Positions 22,151-35,215 of a stretch of 64,000 bases of DNA are shown here, in pieces (the stretch's first letter is position 1; each line of letters begins with the position of its first letter). The DNA is taken from the NCBI GenBank assembly GCA_013396655.1, contig WBMV01004890.1, positions 1,265,025 to 1,329,024 of the forward strand, read 5' to 3'. This DNA comes from Campylorhamphus procurvoides (lineage: Eukaryota > Chordata > Aves > Passeriformes > Dendrocolaptidae). A program made the translations under genes and the position numbers. The notes under the pieces were generated by a model. It saw only the letters and a list, made by a program, of their open reading frames with translations. It was not told the DNA's origin and ran no database searches.

Positions 22151-24102
22151 GTTCTTGACATCTGTTGAAATGCTATCTGCCCAGGATGGGGGAATCATGG
22201 GAATTGGTCTGGGAGAATTGTCAGGAGCAGTGAGCCACAGGAAACTGCTCCTCTGTCTGCAGAAGGAGACGACAGAAAAGCCTGCATTAGCAGTTTTAGG
22301 TCAAGCTGTAATGATGGTGATTTCCATAACAGAATTCTGCTTTCTGATTTAATCACACTCACTCTGTCTTTAGGAAGATGTTAAGTAAATATTTAAAATG
22401 CTCTTGAAATGTAAGCAATGAAACAGATATTTATATTCCTGGTGTTGGTGGAAACTTGATCTATGACTTTGAAGAGAAATGTCCAGGTTTATACCTTTTT
22501 TATGATGTGCCATGGCATGTTATGAAACTCAGAATCTCTCAGGTAAACAGTGGGGATGGCATAAAACCCAGGGAACACAAAAGCTGGAGCTTCAGCTTAA
22601 ATTCTCTAGGAAGACAAGCATGGTGAAGAGTAATGCTGTGTATTTGCTCATTTTGATTACATCTATAATTCAGCAGGAAGCATGGATTGTTTAATGCTTT
22701 CGACTGCATTTTATAGTATTTATACTATACCTCTGCACAGGAGAACTTGGCAATACCTTTGGACTCCTCAGAGACAGAAGTTCCTTTGCATTATTTGAAA
22801 GCTGTGTTTTCTCATGCTTAGAGCATTTATGTGTATTACCTCATAAATTCCTTGTCATTTCCTTCGGAAAAGTGATAAACATTTATTTGAGGAGGTAGAA
22901 ACAGAAGGTGAAACTCTGTGTATGGTGGTGTCTGAGCTGCCTACCTGGGTGTGCATTCTGACTGTGCATTTTGCCTCTGCAAGGACTGAAAAACCTGCAG
23001 GATTAGGCCTGGGGGGGTTGTTTCTTTTATATGGAATGCAAATTCTTCTGCCTGCAGTGTTCTTTTTTCTATGATTTCCATAAACAATTTGGAAGGAAAA
23101 AAATCTATGGTTAATTTGTTGTAGTGTAAAACACAAATAATAATTTAGGGTTACAGGAAATGTTGATTGTTAGGGGGTTTTACAGATATAATCACTGAGG
23201 ATGGAATTTCAGTTTGTGTAACTATTCATTGTGTTCCTGGAAATGACTTTGAATTCGCATCCATGTAAATTCCTGGTGCACTTCCCTGTTTTACTGCAAT
23301 GATGTGAAAAGGGCAAGTTCATACCAAAGATGGTAAATCATAGCAAAGCTAAATTTTGGTATTTTGGGTGGGTTATTTTCCTGCTATATTCCTGAAAATA
23401 TATGTGTAAATACATTTGCATAAGTGAGCCGCAAAAATAGAGAGAGCAGGAGAGAAAGACACATGGACTTGCTTTCACTTAATTCACTTAATTTTATAAA
23501 CTTGGAGAAAACACCTCAGTTTTCAAAGGAGCTTTTGCATAGCATGTTGTCCTCTAAGGATGGACTTTTAGTTGGAATTAAAAAAATTCATTTTTAGTCA
23601 GAATTAAAAATTTCCTTTTTAATCTTTTAATAACAAGACTTGGGATTGCTCTCCAATTTACTCTGAAATGCAGCGTAAAGTCAAATAACAACCAAGATAT
23701 CTGAGATATTAGAAGTTATTTACAAACTTATCTTCATTATTCCTTGATCTTTAGGGTTGTCTTGATTTGATATCTTACTGCTCGTTTCCCTGAAACAAAA
23801 GTTTCTCTGTGTAGTGTAAATCTTCTGATAATACGATTAAATAGAATGTTAATTTCTTTGCCTTTGCAGTTATAAATCCTGTAGGCTTTTTAATGGAAAT
23901 AAAATAGGAATTTTCTTTCTCAATAAGCACCCGATGTATTAATTTGTAATATATGTATATCATGTTTTTTTTTCACTTTTACATGAATCTGAGCCATCTG
24001 CCATCATGTGTCATATCTCAAAGCAACTTCAAACCCGCTGTGATGTAATATGCACCTATGTAGGCTAAAATTCTGATTTTAGTCAAATCTCACACCCATA
24101 AT
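22151..24102. other. Single-copy non-coding DNA
   Basis: No supported gene or repeat family. Frames are below 95 codons and lack features. Confidence 0.5.
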
Positions 24103-24222
24103 TAGGCATCTAAATATAATGGCCTGATTCTTAAGAGATTTGAGCACTTTTAGGTACAGTGACTTGCAAAGATTTGCTGTGCTCTGCATTTCTAAAACCA
24201 GGCCATATATGTAGGTAGCCTA
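24103..24222. mobile_element. MITE-like inverted repeat, about 120 bp
   Basis: The left arm (24103-24147, TAGGCATCTAAATAT...ATGGCCTGATTC...GAGCAC) matches the reverse complement of the right arm (24179-24222, GTGCTC...AACCAGGCCATATAT...GTAGCCTA) with a few mismatches and a two-base length difference. A ~31-bp loop lies between them. The arm vocabulary (TAGGC-CTAAATAT, GGCCTGATTTT-like, GAGCAC) resembles an old palindromic repeat that I associate with turtle, crocodile and bird genomes. That family link is from memory and uncertain; the inverted-repeat structure is seen directly. Confidence 0.7.
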
Positions 24223-26029
24223 AATATAGATTCATGAACTAATTTAAGACTTAAATAGACTTCAAATTCTTGGACGTGTTTGGTAGTTCATGTGATTCTT
24301 AAAGCAGCAAACCAGCGATTGCAGCAGCGATCCTTGTCTGATTGGGACTGATGGCAAAGCACCCTCAGTGCAGTGGGAAACAATTGCTCCTTGGTTTTAA
24401 AAGTACTTTGAAAAGCTCTATAACTGTTCTATGTTGTATTAGATGATGCCAGTTTAAGGCACAAGCTCTGTCTTTTTTTATTCCAAATTTGCTAGAAATG
24501 TAATGGAAAATTGTTTAGGTAGAGCCCTTTGAGTGGAACTGAATTATGGATGGATAATCTGAAGTGCCTGCTCTCTTCAAAGCCAGGATGTTTAAGGGAA
24601 CACTTTACTTGCTTTGAATAAAACTCATTTTAGATTTAGTAGATTATTCCCACCTGTCAGACAGTGTATTTCTTTTTTCGTGTTTCCCTTTTTTTTTTCT
24701 TGGCGGCATTTTTAGGGCTTACCAAAAAAATGGTTCAGGGGTTGTTTTGCTTTTCAACTTGGAAGAAATGGTAATGATTTCAGTTATAAGTGGTTCTTAT
24801 CTGTAAATCCAGATCCTTAAGACAAAACCAAGTATTGAAAAATGTGGTATTGCTGTCACGAAATCACAGTGTAATTGTCATTGCTAATACCTTGTAATTG
24901 TCACCAGTCCTGGCAGTGCCAACTAGACAAGGCAGAGTGATGAAAAAGAGCAATTATTTTTCCTTTAATGAGGGTATTGTGTGTAATGTGCAAACCAGTC
25001 CAGAAAGTCCAAGCTCTTATCTGAACGTATTCATTACCATTCCTTACCCTTTGTCCAAGTTTCAGTGCATTTTCTTATATTTCAATTCAGCATCTTTTGT
25101 TAACTGAGGCTTCTTTTAATGGAGATCCAGTTGGGATGTAGATTAATGGAAATGGAACTGTAATAGTGAACCAACCTTTACATTATTCCTTTCAAGTTTG
25201 GTTGGTTTTGTTTCATTTGGGTTTTTTGTGTGTGTTTGGTTTGTTGTTGTTAGTTTTGGGCGTTTTTTTCAAAAACATTATTTTAAGGACATTAAGAAAT
25301 ACAGGCATAGAGCTGGGCACATTCTGCAGTGGGCAAAGACACCTACTTATAAAGAATATTCTGAAGTCCACAGCCCTGTCCTTTTGTGTATGGGCCATGT
25401 TACATTAGAATATGACAGTAAGTCAGTATTGTTCTCTGTAGAGAAACTGTTCAAATGTGCATAGCAATGCTCGGGACATGGTAACACAAGAGTGGTGTGA
25501 AGCAAATAGCATGGTTCACTATTTCTCCTGATGTCCCATCATTTCATTCTCTCTCCTACTATCAGGAGAAACTTTTCTGCAAATTTATTTCCCTTCTGAA
25601 ATAAGAGTAGGTTTCAAAAATTATTAGAGTATCACAGTGTTAGAAAAATATTAACCATCAGGTTATTAACATATTTCCACACTTCACAAGCATGCTGTCA
25701 GATCTAAAGAGGAATGACAAGACCTGCAGCTATATAAAATCCCTGCAATTCCTTGGAAGCTCAGTGTTTTCAAGTGCAAAACTCAGGCTGGTTTTTAGTG
25801 AGCCAAGCAGGAGTGTGATTTATTTTTTTTTAAAAGAAAATTCTTTCCAGTGATGAATTTAGTTACTTTCTTGCCCCCTCTTTTTTTTCAGGCGACAGGA
25901 GTAATTCACAAACACTTTGTGGTTTAGGCAGCAAGGTGGGAGCACGAGTATTTAAAAAAAACCTCAGAAAACAAAACACCAAGAAAATGTGTAGCCAGGA
26001 TGACAAATCCTTAGGCACAGCTATAAAGC
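24223..26029. other. Single-copy non-coding DNA with a G/T tract
   Basis: No supported gene. A G/T-only low-complexity tract occupies about 25197-25270. A pyrimidine tract followed by CAG near 25890 resembles a splice acceptor, but no open frame or donor supports an exon. Confidence 0.5.
25197..25270 (+). repeat. G/T-only low-complexity tract
   Basis: Degenerate repeats of TTTGG, TTTTG and TTG with only a few A or C bases. It is one of several similar tracts in the window, some in the complementary A/C orientation. Confidence 0.8.
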
Positions 26030-26350
26030 ATAGAGATCAGTAGCACAGAGCCATAAGAATATATTGACTGTGGCTCAAACTCATCAGCAGATTGATCAAT
26101 CCAGCTGACTTGCATTAATTGTGAAATGGAAAGCCCGCTGCGATCAATGATAGGCATGAGAGTGCAGCGGTAATGATGCCACATCGAGCTAATCCAATAA
26201 TGGAGAGCCTGATGTATGGCAGATTGGAATTCCACTGCTCGGGCCCCTGTCACACTAAAGTATCTCCTGCAATTATGGGCACAAATGGAGCAGGCAGCAG
26301 TTGAGCCAGCGCCGCCGTAGTTTTCCTGATTGAACACCACCTTAAGTGGC
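26030..26350. promoter_or_regulatory. Strongest candidate CNE / developmental enhancer
   Basis: About 320 bp of complex, repeat-free sequence packed with homeodomain and TALE-like sites: CAGATTGATCAATCCAG, TTGCATTAATTGTG, GCGATCAATGATAGG, GCGGTAATGATGCC, AGCTAATCCAATAATGG, TGCAATTATGGGC and CCTGATTGAAC. CpGs are unusually frequent (CCCGCTGCG, CATCGAGC, CAGCGCCGCCGTAG). The minus strand is stop-free for 113 codons, which fits constrained sequence, but the translation shows no domain and starts without support. I read it as non-coding regulatory DNA, likely deeply conserved; the target gene is unknown. Confidence 0.5.
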
Positions 26351-28802
26351 ACTCAAACACTGCAACTTGTCCGTGCTCTAAAAGGTAATCCTCAAATTAA
26401 TGGGAATCCATGTGTTTTAATCAAAGCAAACCATGAATATTAAGATGTGGATGAGATATCTGGATAACTGTGAGCATTTCACCAGTTGATGAACAGGTTT
26501 CTCAATGTTGGCTGTGAGGAGAAAGGACCATGTGCTGAATTGTGAGCCACCAGCTTCCTGTGCTGCAAATCAATTTGATTTTCTACAGGCTTAAAGACCT
26601 GCTGGGAAAAATAATATACTTAAGAGACCCTTGGGGAATTCAAATGTAGTTAACTTGTGTAAATGTTTGCCTATGGTCACTAATTTCAGTCTGCTCAGCA
26701 TTACCTGTTGGTTGGTTGGGGGAAGAACAGATTTTTAGAAGGGAGTAATGTAAGTACAGGCAGACCTGCAGCTCAAGTTAAGAATCAGTGGTCATCTACT
26801 TATTATCAAACCAACCTAAATCCTCTCCAAAATACAGCATTTGTCGCATTAAGGACTAAAAGTCATTCAGTTCTTATTAAAGTATTAACTTTTATAGTAT
26901 TGCTTTAATACTGATAGTTCTTATCATGGAGTTTCTCTCTACGAGCCTTCTCATTATCATTTTGACTCCACTTTGCCATTGACTTGACCTTTGAAGACAC
27001 AGCTTTGTGTGGAGAAGCATGAAGGGGCCACCAGGAGCCCCTCAGTGGTGCCAGCTTAGGGCACACATGCCCTAATTCCTGTCCCTCCCTGGTTCTTCCT
27101 GCTGTGCTTGGAAGGGATCACTCAGAGCAACAGAGGGGCTGTGAGTGTTTCATTCAGATACAAGTGTTTGTGCATGAATTGGACTGAGGTTTTTACACTA
27201 CCTAGTTGTTGACACTCTTTGCTAGAACCTGGCACCATTTCCATATGCAAATGTAAAGGGTTTTTCATGAACAAAATAATTTTGCTATCTTTGCTGTGCT
27301 TTTTTCCTTTAAAGAAGTTGCTGAGGCAGAGAATCTTGGGGGCAATTATTTAATTAAATGGCAAGCAAACAAAAATATTCTCATTTCTACATGTTAAAGT
27401 GTGCTGGTAACAACTGCTGTGACAGCTGAGGAGCTCTGCATGTGCTGCCGGAGCATCTTTGATTCTGGAGCATCCAGCTGGGCACGTGGGAATAGCAATT
27501 GTCCAGCCATCTCAGCTTCATGCTCCGGGGTAGAAAAGCCAACCCTTTGAGGCTGCAGCTCACACCTTCCCTTTCCTTCTCAGTGCAGGGTAAGTTTCTC
27601 AGAGTTGTAGGGAAATGATGGATCAGGATTTGTACAGGGCTCTTCTTCCCCACTAAAGGGGATTACACCTGTGGGGTACAAAGTGACAAAAGGAACAAGA
27701 TTCCTCCCATGGTTTCACTAGGAAGGCAGGGATGACATCAAGGAGATATTTTATCCTAAAGCTTCTAAATATTCCAAAGTGTTTGTTTTCAATATAAAAA
27801 TGTAATTAAAAACTAGATTAAAAAGTGATCAATAAGCCCTGAAATGGTTTTCAGGCTGCTGAAGCAAGCTGACAGCAAAGACTATCTTTTTGTTTCTCTG
27901 CAAAAAGACAGCAGAATTCATGTTGGGTTTGTTTTTTTTTTTCCTTCCCCTTTTAAAGCACTGCGGTATAACCAAAAAATAAGAAAAGCTGACCAGGCTG
28001 TGAATGTAATACCACCATCCTGGATTTTAATAGCACCTGTTTCTGTGAGAAATGCATGATACAACGTGTATTTTCTAAACCCATATTTGATTGCATGAAG
28101 TGTTAACAGTTAGCTCTACACCTCCCATCAGAAGAGTAATAATAAAAGAAAAGGGGAGTTCAGACTCTGTGGTGCTAACTAATTGCTGTGGAACAAACCC
28201 TTGCCTTCCCTGAGACTTTGTTAGTTTCTTTTTGCCACTAGGGAATAATTTTAATACATGAAAACTGTGTTCAAGTTATGTTCCAGCAGTAAATGAGATC
28301 TACTTACTTCTTTCCAGAACAATTAGTTTTAAGCCAGCCTATGTTAAAGAAAGTACTGAGCAGTGTGTTTTATAATTGCTGGAGAGCTGTACATGCAACA
28401 TTAGAATAGAAATATTAGGTTTCTTTTCAAGTTTTGAGTAATCCCAGTAGACTTGCAAGCTGCTATGAATAATTCTGTAAAGTCGAAGTGAAAGAGTTCA
28501 GAGACTTTCCCTCCTCTCTTTGAGCTTACTGCAGCTATTTGAGGCAACAAGTCCAAACACCTCAACATTATGGAAAATGAAGACATTTTGTGTTAAGACT
28601 GAAATGGTAATGGGAGCCCAGAGGCACCAGCCCAAACCAACAAACTGATTACAGTGATGCCTTTTTCATGCTGGTTTTTTCTCTCTCAAGTAAGTTGCTG
28701 GATGCCACCAATAATCTGTGCAGCTACAGCAAAGGGACTGGTGTAAATGCATAACTTAGCTCTTAGGAGTTCAACATCATTTAACAGCTGTGTATATTCC
28801 CT
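26351..28802. other. Single-copy non-coding DNA
   Basis: No supported gene. There is an octamer-like site CATATGCAAATG near 27243 and a GC-richer patch at about 27000-27130. Open frames stay under 90 codons. Confidence 0.5.
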
Positions 28803-29085
28803 TGTAGGCTGTTCCTGACTAGTGACAGGACAAGGGGCAATGGTTTCAAACTGACACAGGGCAGGTTTGGGTTAGATATTAGGAAAAAATCCTTTCCTGG
28901 GAGAGTGGGCAGGCCCTGGCACAGGGTGCCCAGAGAAGCTGTGGCTGCCCCATCCCTGGAAGTGTCCAAGGCCAGGCTGGACGGGCCTTGGAGCAACCTG
29001 GGCTAGTGGAAGGTGTCCCTGCCCATGGCAGGGGGTGGAACGGGATGAGCTTTAAGTCCCTTCCAACCCAAACCATTCTCTGATT
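28803..29085 (+). mobile_element. CR1 LINE 3' end, sense, best preserved copy
   Basis: The sequence follows the avian CR1 3' region in order: TGACTAGTGACAGGACAAGG, GGTTTCAAACTGACACAGG, TGGGTTAGATATTAGGAAAA, GGCACAGGGTGCCCAGAGAA, CATCCCTGGAAGTGTCCAAG, AGGTGTCCCTGCCCATGGCA, and the end CCCTTCCAACCCAAACCATT followed by CTCTGATT. It is 5'-truncated, as most CR1 copies are. The low divergence suggests a younger insertion than the others here. Confidence 0.96.
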
Positions 29086-32000
29086 TTTTGTGGTACCTCC
29101 ATTTGAAGTATCTTAAGGCCTATGTCACACATTATTTGGGGGTTTTGTTTGTTTGTTTGGTGTTTTTTTTATTTTTCCCATGTAGCTAAAACTTAGTATA
29201 TAACAAAATAGGACTGGGGAGATGAAGAATCATGCTTGGAAAATGTATCTTTCATGGGAATCTGGTTGCTCCATGGAACTGCACTGCCAGGGCATTGCTG
29301 CCTCTGTTTGCCTTGCACAGTATCATTGCCTTGGGTAATTTCTACCCTGTGCTCTTGAAATCAAACTTGTAACACAGATGGTGACCCTGGAAGGTCTTAC
29401 AGACTGGCAAGTGCTTGAAAAGGTGTTAATGCTTTTCCCCGGGAAAAGAGAGAGGAAATTTAACCTCCCCCAAAGTATTGTTTCATCTGTAATTAGCAGA
29501 GGCAAGATCATACAAACACAGAAATCGGTGAGCTAATTGTGATAGTCTGGCAATGAGGGGACTCTACTGGGATCAATTAACATGATCTAGATATTAAAGG
29601 GAAAGCAGAATGTTCCCTCCTTTTTTTCCCTCTGATGATTTGCCACATTTGTCTCTTAAATACAGACTCTTGCAAACAAGAAAAGGAAGAGTTGACTTTT
29701 TTTTTCCCTTTAACGTTTCCAGAACAATAAAAGTCATCAAAATGATCTTCAGTTCTGCTGACAGCTTGCTTGTTTCTTTTACAGTGGAGACCAAGTGACA
29801 GGTACAGCTGGGTACCATTGGGAAAGACTGGGGACTGGTGGTCCAACTTTTTTGCTATTTAACAGTAGAATTGTTCTTGTGGTGAAAAAGGCTCAGATTC
29901 TTAAGCTCAGTAAATTCTGGTCTATGTTTATGGGGTTTCTGTCCTATTTATCCTATTGTGGGATGCCTTTAGACCTGAATATAGGTGGTTAAGATACCTC
30001 GTTTTCACTGGTATTGTGTACCATATTATAACATATATATGTTTACATTTTACTGGCAGTCACAGGGAAAAATATCAACTTTTTGAACTATGTACAGTAC
30101 ATCCTGGGAAATCACATCAAGCTTGTCACCAGTTATCCATTAATATTTTAAGTGTTTTGTGTTCTTTTTTTCCAACTAATTGAAGTGCTGCACGTGGCAT
30201 TTCTCAGCTGCCCCACATGTGGGCTCCTGGAGCATGGGAGTTAGCAGGGGAGCCTGGGGATTGAGCTCAGTGATGTGCATCAGCAGGGCTGGTCGTTCCA
30301 AATGCACTGAGAATGGACTGCAGTGCTTCTTAATGTGCAAGCTGAGAGTGCTCATTAAGGGAGAAAAGACCGAGCTTGGAGCACTTAGAGCTAGGCTTAA
30401 ATTCACTCCAGCTCCACTAGAACACAGGGCTTGATATTCTGTATAAAATCACTTTAGTTCTTGGTGGAAGTGACAGGATGCCAAGAGTTCATTCAGGAAA
30501 GCATTCATTACTTTTAGGAAGATTTAACCTGTGTTATCCTGATGGAAGGTGAGGTTTTCCAGCTTGGCAAGAGCTGACTAGCAAAGCTCAGCAGGAAGGG
30601 GAATTTCCAGTGTGTCTGGCAATACACTATTCCTGTGTTCCTCCTTGCCTCTGAACAACAGAGAGAAAAATGGGGTTTGAAACTTGGTTATTGGGCATTA
30701 CAAGGAGGAAAATGCAGTGAAAATGGACTGCAGGATACTTTTTTATTTTAGAAAATAATTCCAGATGTCAGAGAGAGATTTTATATAACCTAGTAATGAA
30801 GAATAGTTCTTCTCCAGCTCTCTGGGCCTCAGGCATTCCACATTTCTGAAGCTGGAACATGACATGTACAACGAGAATGTATGAAACCTTTAAGAATTTA
30901 TTTTGTTTTAATACCTAGGTAGCTGGTGAACTTATTTTCTTCTCAGAAAGAACCAACCATAGACATATTTCTTATATAATTAGTTGAGAACTATCAAATA
31001 AAACCAAAAGTGACTCATCCTCCTTCCCCACTCTCCCTTCCACCCTGGGAAATGCCAAGTTTGTCTTATTTCTCATGGACATTTAGGTAATGATAGCAAA
31101 GCTATTTAAAATACAAGCTCATTCCTTGCTTTATTTTGTTTCTCTCATTCCATTTTCTATTACAATGCCTATGGACATGGAAGTTCCACCCTCCACCCCC
31201 ATTTTGCTTATACAGTTCACTTGCTTTGAGACAAATATTTTCCTTTTCTTATCTCTTTCTTGGTGTTTTTATTTTTTTTTTCCTGAAGACAGATGGTGGC
31301 AACACTGTTCTGTCTGAAGACAAGAGAAAACAGCTGGGAAAGGGGCAAGGCAAGACTGTACGAGCAGTGCATGGCTGTTTCCAGTGGTGCAAAGTCTCCC
31401 TTGGTTTCCAGAGGAGCTGATACAGAAACTAAGCACAAAATTATCTCTACTCTTAACTGTAACAGTAAAAAATAATGGAAAAAAATATCACAAATGTACT
31501 AAATTTATGGCATAGTACAGATTCAGTACCTTTCCATCTTGGCTTCCATATTTAAATCCAGCCTTGATTTAAGAAAAAATTGTTGCAGTCTAATAACTAT
31601 AAAATACTAAGGGGAAATAAAATCAATGTTGGACCAAATCTTAGAATGCAAACCACACACACTCTCACTATAAAATATGGTGGAATCCTGCTTACTCAGT
31701 AGATTCAGCTTGAGGAATCAAACAGCACTGAGAGTGACTATAAAAATATGCAGGAAATGAAAAAATCTCGTTAATAGGTGCTTGCAAATTGCTGTTTTCG
31801 TAAGATCAAGGTATTTTTTTATTCCCTTCAGGTAAAGGGTACTCTCAGGATGGATATATATCTGACTTACACAGGTGAAAGATCTTTGTTTGAGGGTTTG
31901 TTTTTTTTCCCCTTCTTTGCAGTGTTATTAGCCCCAGGTCTCCAGGCTGCTAAATGTACATATATGAATTACAGTGTTTCTGCAATCAAATGAAAGGCTT

Positions 32001-32597
32001 TGGAGGGGTGAGGGGAGGGAATAATACATCTCCATGATGTATTTTAAGTCTGGCTTTATTTTCTCAAACATGCTGTGTAGTCATTTTAAGGAATTATTGA
32101 CCCTGACTGGCATGGGCAGTGTGCACTGAGTGAGAAGTGTGGGTCTCTTGCCAGTGTGCATCTGTAACCTGTCACAGGGGTGCACACTTGCCAAGGTTGC
32201 ATTCCAGAAGACCCATTTTTCACACGAGGCTTTCTCTTCCTCAGCAACCAGAGATACAGCTGGGGCTGGGGAGAAGGAACAAAGGTAAAAGTGGGGGGAA
32301 GGATTTTTGTCTTCACTCAGAATGAAAGTGATTTTTAAACAATGCTTTAAAAAAGGAGCTTTGCCTTGCGGTTGCGTCGGAGCCAGGGAATCGCCACAAC
32401 TTGTGATGTTCACATCTGTCCCAGCGCATTGGTGATGGCAGCTGCAGGTTCAGGGAGCCTGAGCCAGGTGTCCAGATGCCATGGAGGGCTCAGCTCCCTA
32501 AAACCCACCCCAGCAGCAGCTCAGTAGCTGGGGGAGAGGGGAATGAGTTGACAGGAAGCTGTTTGGGGCACTCTTGAGTTGAACACTCTACAGAACT
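29086..32597. other. Single-copy non-coding DNA
   Basis: No supported gene. It contains a G/T tract at 29136-29176 and T runs near 29700 and 31270. A candidate splice pair at 32245-32284 was considered and rejected. A CpG-bearing patch at 32365-32430 has no other support. Confidence 0.5.
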
Positions 32598-32960
32598 TTA
32601 TTGTTGTTGGTCTGGCAGATCTAATGAGCAAAGGTCTCCATCACCATGGTTGAAACCAGCTGGAGGTATGCAGTGATACTTTTTGAGTTGCCTGTTTGGT
32701 CCCTTAAGTGAGATTTTCTCTGAACCTCGGTGGAGCTCTTGCTGCCTGTCCCCTGTGATCAGGTGGCCCCTGTACTGCTCTATGTTAGGATTTCCCTTTT
32801 GTGGTTTGAATTTCCTGGCTTTTTCTGGGCTTCCAGAACTATCCTGTGGCCTTCCTAAATTCTGAGGTTCAGAGACCTTCATGCCATGCAGCAGATGCAA
32901 GGCAAAGGCTGTGACTTCGTTCTTTATGTAATGATGGGAGATAGATACCAGAAATGCCAT
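32598..32960 (-). other. Minus-strand open frame, 120 codons, unrecognised
   Basis: The translation is hydrophilic and lysine/glutamine-rich in its C-terminal half, with a GHLITGDRQQEL-type stretch. The frame opens at a non-ATG codon in the supplied limits. No domain, signal peptide or splice context is visible and no homologue is recalled. It could be a decayed insertion or chance. It is listed only because its composition is more protein-like than most frames here. Confidence 0.12.
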
Positions 32961-34969
32961 AATTTAGACTTATTTATCCGTGATGGGTATTACAGTGTAG
33001 TGGAACCCAGGCAAGTAAGGATTCTTAAGCAAAAGTATCTTTTCACAATGGAAATGAATTGCTATTTTTAATGTTGCTGGCCTGTTCAAGGCACATCAGG
33101 ATTTTATATCTGAGTAATATTCAGAGACAGGACTCTCTCTTATGCATAACAGAGATGTAAAAGGCCTGAATTCCAGTCTCTAGACACAATTAGAAACGAA
33201 AACAATTGCTATGATATCCTGAAAAACTAGACAAGTAATGTCATGCAGAGCAGCATTCCCTACCCTTTTAATTGCTGCTTATCCTGTCTCAGTAAGCCAG
33301 GTAATTGATGTTTTACTCTCAGAATTGATCTCGGTGTTTCAGGTAGTTAGCAGACTAGAATGGCTTTCACATCATAACTCTAAAAATCATTTCATCCCAT
33401 AAACTAATCCCAGGCTCGAAAATGTGCTACTCCTGAAGGTTCCCTGGCTCAAAAATAATGAGTTTGTTTGGATCTTGGGTCCACTGGACCAGCTGGTGAT
33501 TAATCTGAATATCCACACAGAACATCACAGCACTGCTCCTGCTCTTTTAAACTCTGCTCATTTCTCCCCAAGGGCCACCTACATCAGAGCTGTGAGAAGC
33601 TCCAAATTATTTCTGGGTGATACTTTGTTCCTGTTTGAGTGAGAGGAATTGTTTAGTATCATAGTGGACTGGCCAAACAGGGAGTGGGATTCAGGTTGAA
33701 CAGCTTGACCCAACGCCTGTCTGGTAACATGCACTGCTCTTGTGTGGTGGGACTTCCCTCAAGGGTTTGGGTTTGCTTTTATTTTTGGCATATGGGAATA
33801 GAGCATTTCTGGGAGGGAAAAAAAAAGAAATAAAATACAGGGCAAAATACTTTGTGTAATTTTCCATATTTATCTCATTGCAAAATTTAGCCTAGGAAGT
33901 TCTGCAAATTCAGGTGTAAAAGCAGCAAAGAATTGTTATGAACACAGGAAATGAAGTGATTAAAAAGCAGGGAGTGGAGTAACACCTTGCTGGAGGTGTT
34001 GATTGTATTGATGTGTGGTATATTGAACACACAGGCTGGCCCACCAGAATGTAAGCCTTACCTGCATGCAAATGAGGATGAAATGTGCCTTTTGAGCTGT
34101 GTTTGTGGATACTGTATTGATCATGTATATAACTGCCTGGTGTTGAATTTAGACATTAATAGTGTAATTTGGTTTATACTGTGCTGTAATGAAAACGCAG
34201 ATGCATATGAGGTAGAAGAGATGCTTCCCTCTCCAGCTCTCTATAGACACATATGAGAAAATCTGTAGATGGAACTTTGCCATTGGTGGCTTTCAATCTG
34301 GGTTAAGGTGTGGCAGAAAAGTGAAGATATGTATAGCTGTGTGAAGGAGAAAAGAGGTTATATTTATGATAAAAAGAGATGATGTTTAGAACTTTCAAGT
34401 ATATATAGTAAAAGATTTCTGTCTGTCTTCTAAATGGACAGGGTTTCAGGCCACCTCATCACAGCTCATCACAGAGTTCTTTAGAGATGTTGGGAGCAGC
34501 ACTTGGGTGCATGAGGATTGTGGGCAATCTGTCTTTGCATTTATTTCAAAAGGTAGAGATGCAATAGCATTTTGAAGCCACAATTTCAAGCTTGTTATCG
34601 CGGAGGTCATTGAAGAACACGACATTTAGTTTGCAAAATGAGCAATGGGTGCGCATGCAGGTGCACAGAATACACAAGTTTTAAATGTTTCCCTCTGCTT
34701 TTCTATTTTTAGGACAGTAAGGCCATTGCTGTGGTCTCGTTAAAAGGTGAAAGAAAATGTTTAACTGTGTCAGCTGCACCTGATTTTTGTCAATGACTGT
34801 TCATTTTCCTAACAGAAAAGTAAAGAACACTTTAAATTAGAGTTACTTGTTCAAGGTAACCTTAGCACTTCTGAGCGAGAAGAATATAGTGCCCTAATGG
34901 ATGCTGTTATATGACAATCTCTGTCTTTCATTATTAAGCGTCAAGGTTTCTTTAGGAAAGCTTTAGAGA
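32961..34969. other. Single-copy non-coding DNA
   Basis: No gene is supported. Minor features are a direct 10-bp duplication CTCATCACAG x2 at 34457-34476 and a CpG-bearing patch near 34598-34660 (TTATCGCGGAGG, GGGTGCGCATGC). Confidence 0.5.
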
Positions 34970-35215
34970 TTCTTGGGAGAAACGTTTAGTTGCAGTAAGC
35001 TGTAGCACTGCCACTAAAAATATATTGCTAATTAAAGTTTATTGACAGTCTTTGTAATGCGTTCCTGGAACAAGTCAAAGCACTGAGCAGTTATTGAATG
35101 CGAGGCACTGCATCTTCTATAGTTAGTTAAGCTGTTTAGGAGAGGAGATTAAGGTACTCCGCCCGTCCTTCCCTGGGTAGTTATTGGCTGTGAGCGTTGT
35201 GCTGAATAAAACACT
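34970..35215. promoter_or_regulatory. CNE-like block with CCAAT and GC-box-like motifs
   Basis: It contains TATTGCTAATTAAAG, TTATTGAATGCGAGGC, TACTCCGCCCGTCC and GTAGTTATTGGCTG (a reverse CCAAT), followed by GAGCGTTGTG. This is non-repetitive with retained CpGs. It could be an enhancer or a weak promoter; neither is proven. Confidence 0.28.

Noticed and set aside
32245..32284. Splice-like pair (TCTTCCTCAG ... AACAAAG|GTAAAA), 40 nt
   Set aside because: The donor is weak after GTAAA, length is 40 nt and no neighbouring exon exists. Kept as chance.
33987..34256. Cysteine-rich 89-codon frame with a seeming signal peptide
   Set aside because: The frame begins at TTG. From the first real ATG the hydrophobic leader is lost, and the cysteines reflect TGT-rich sequence.
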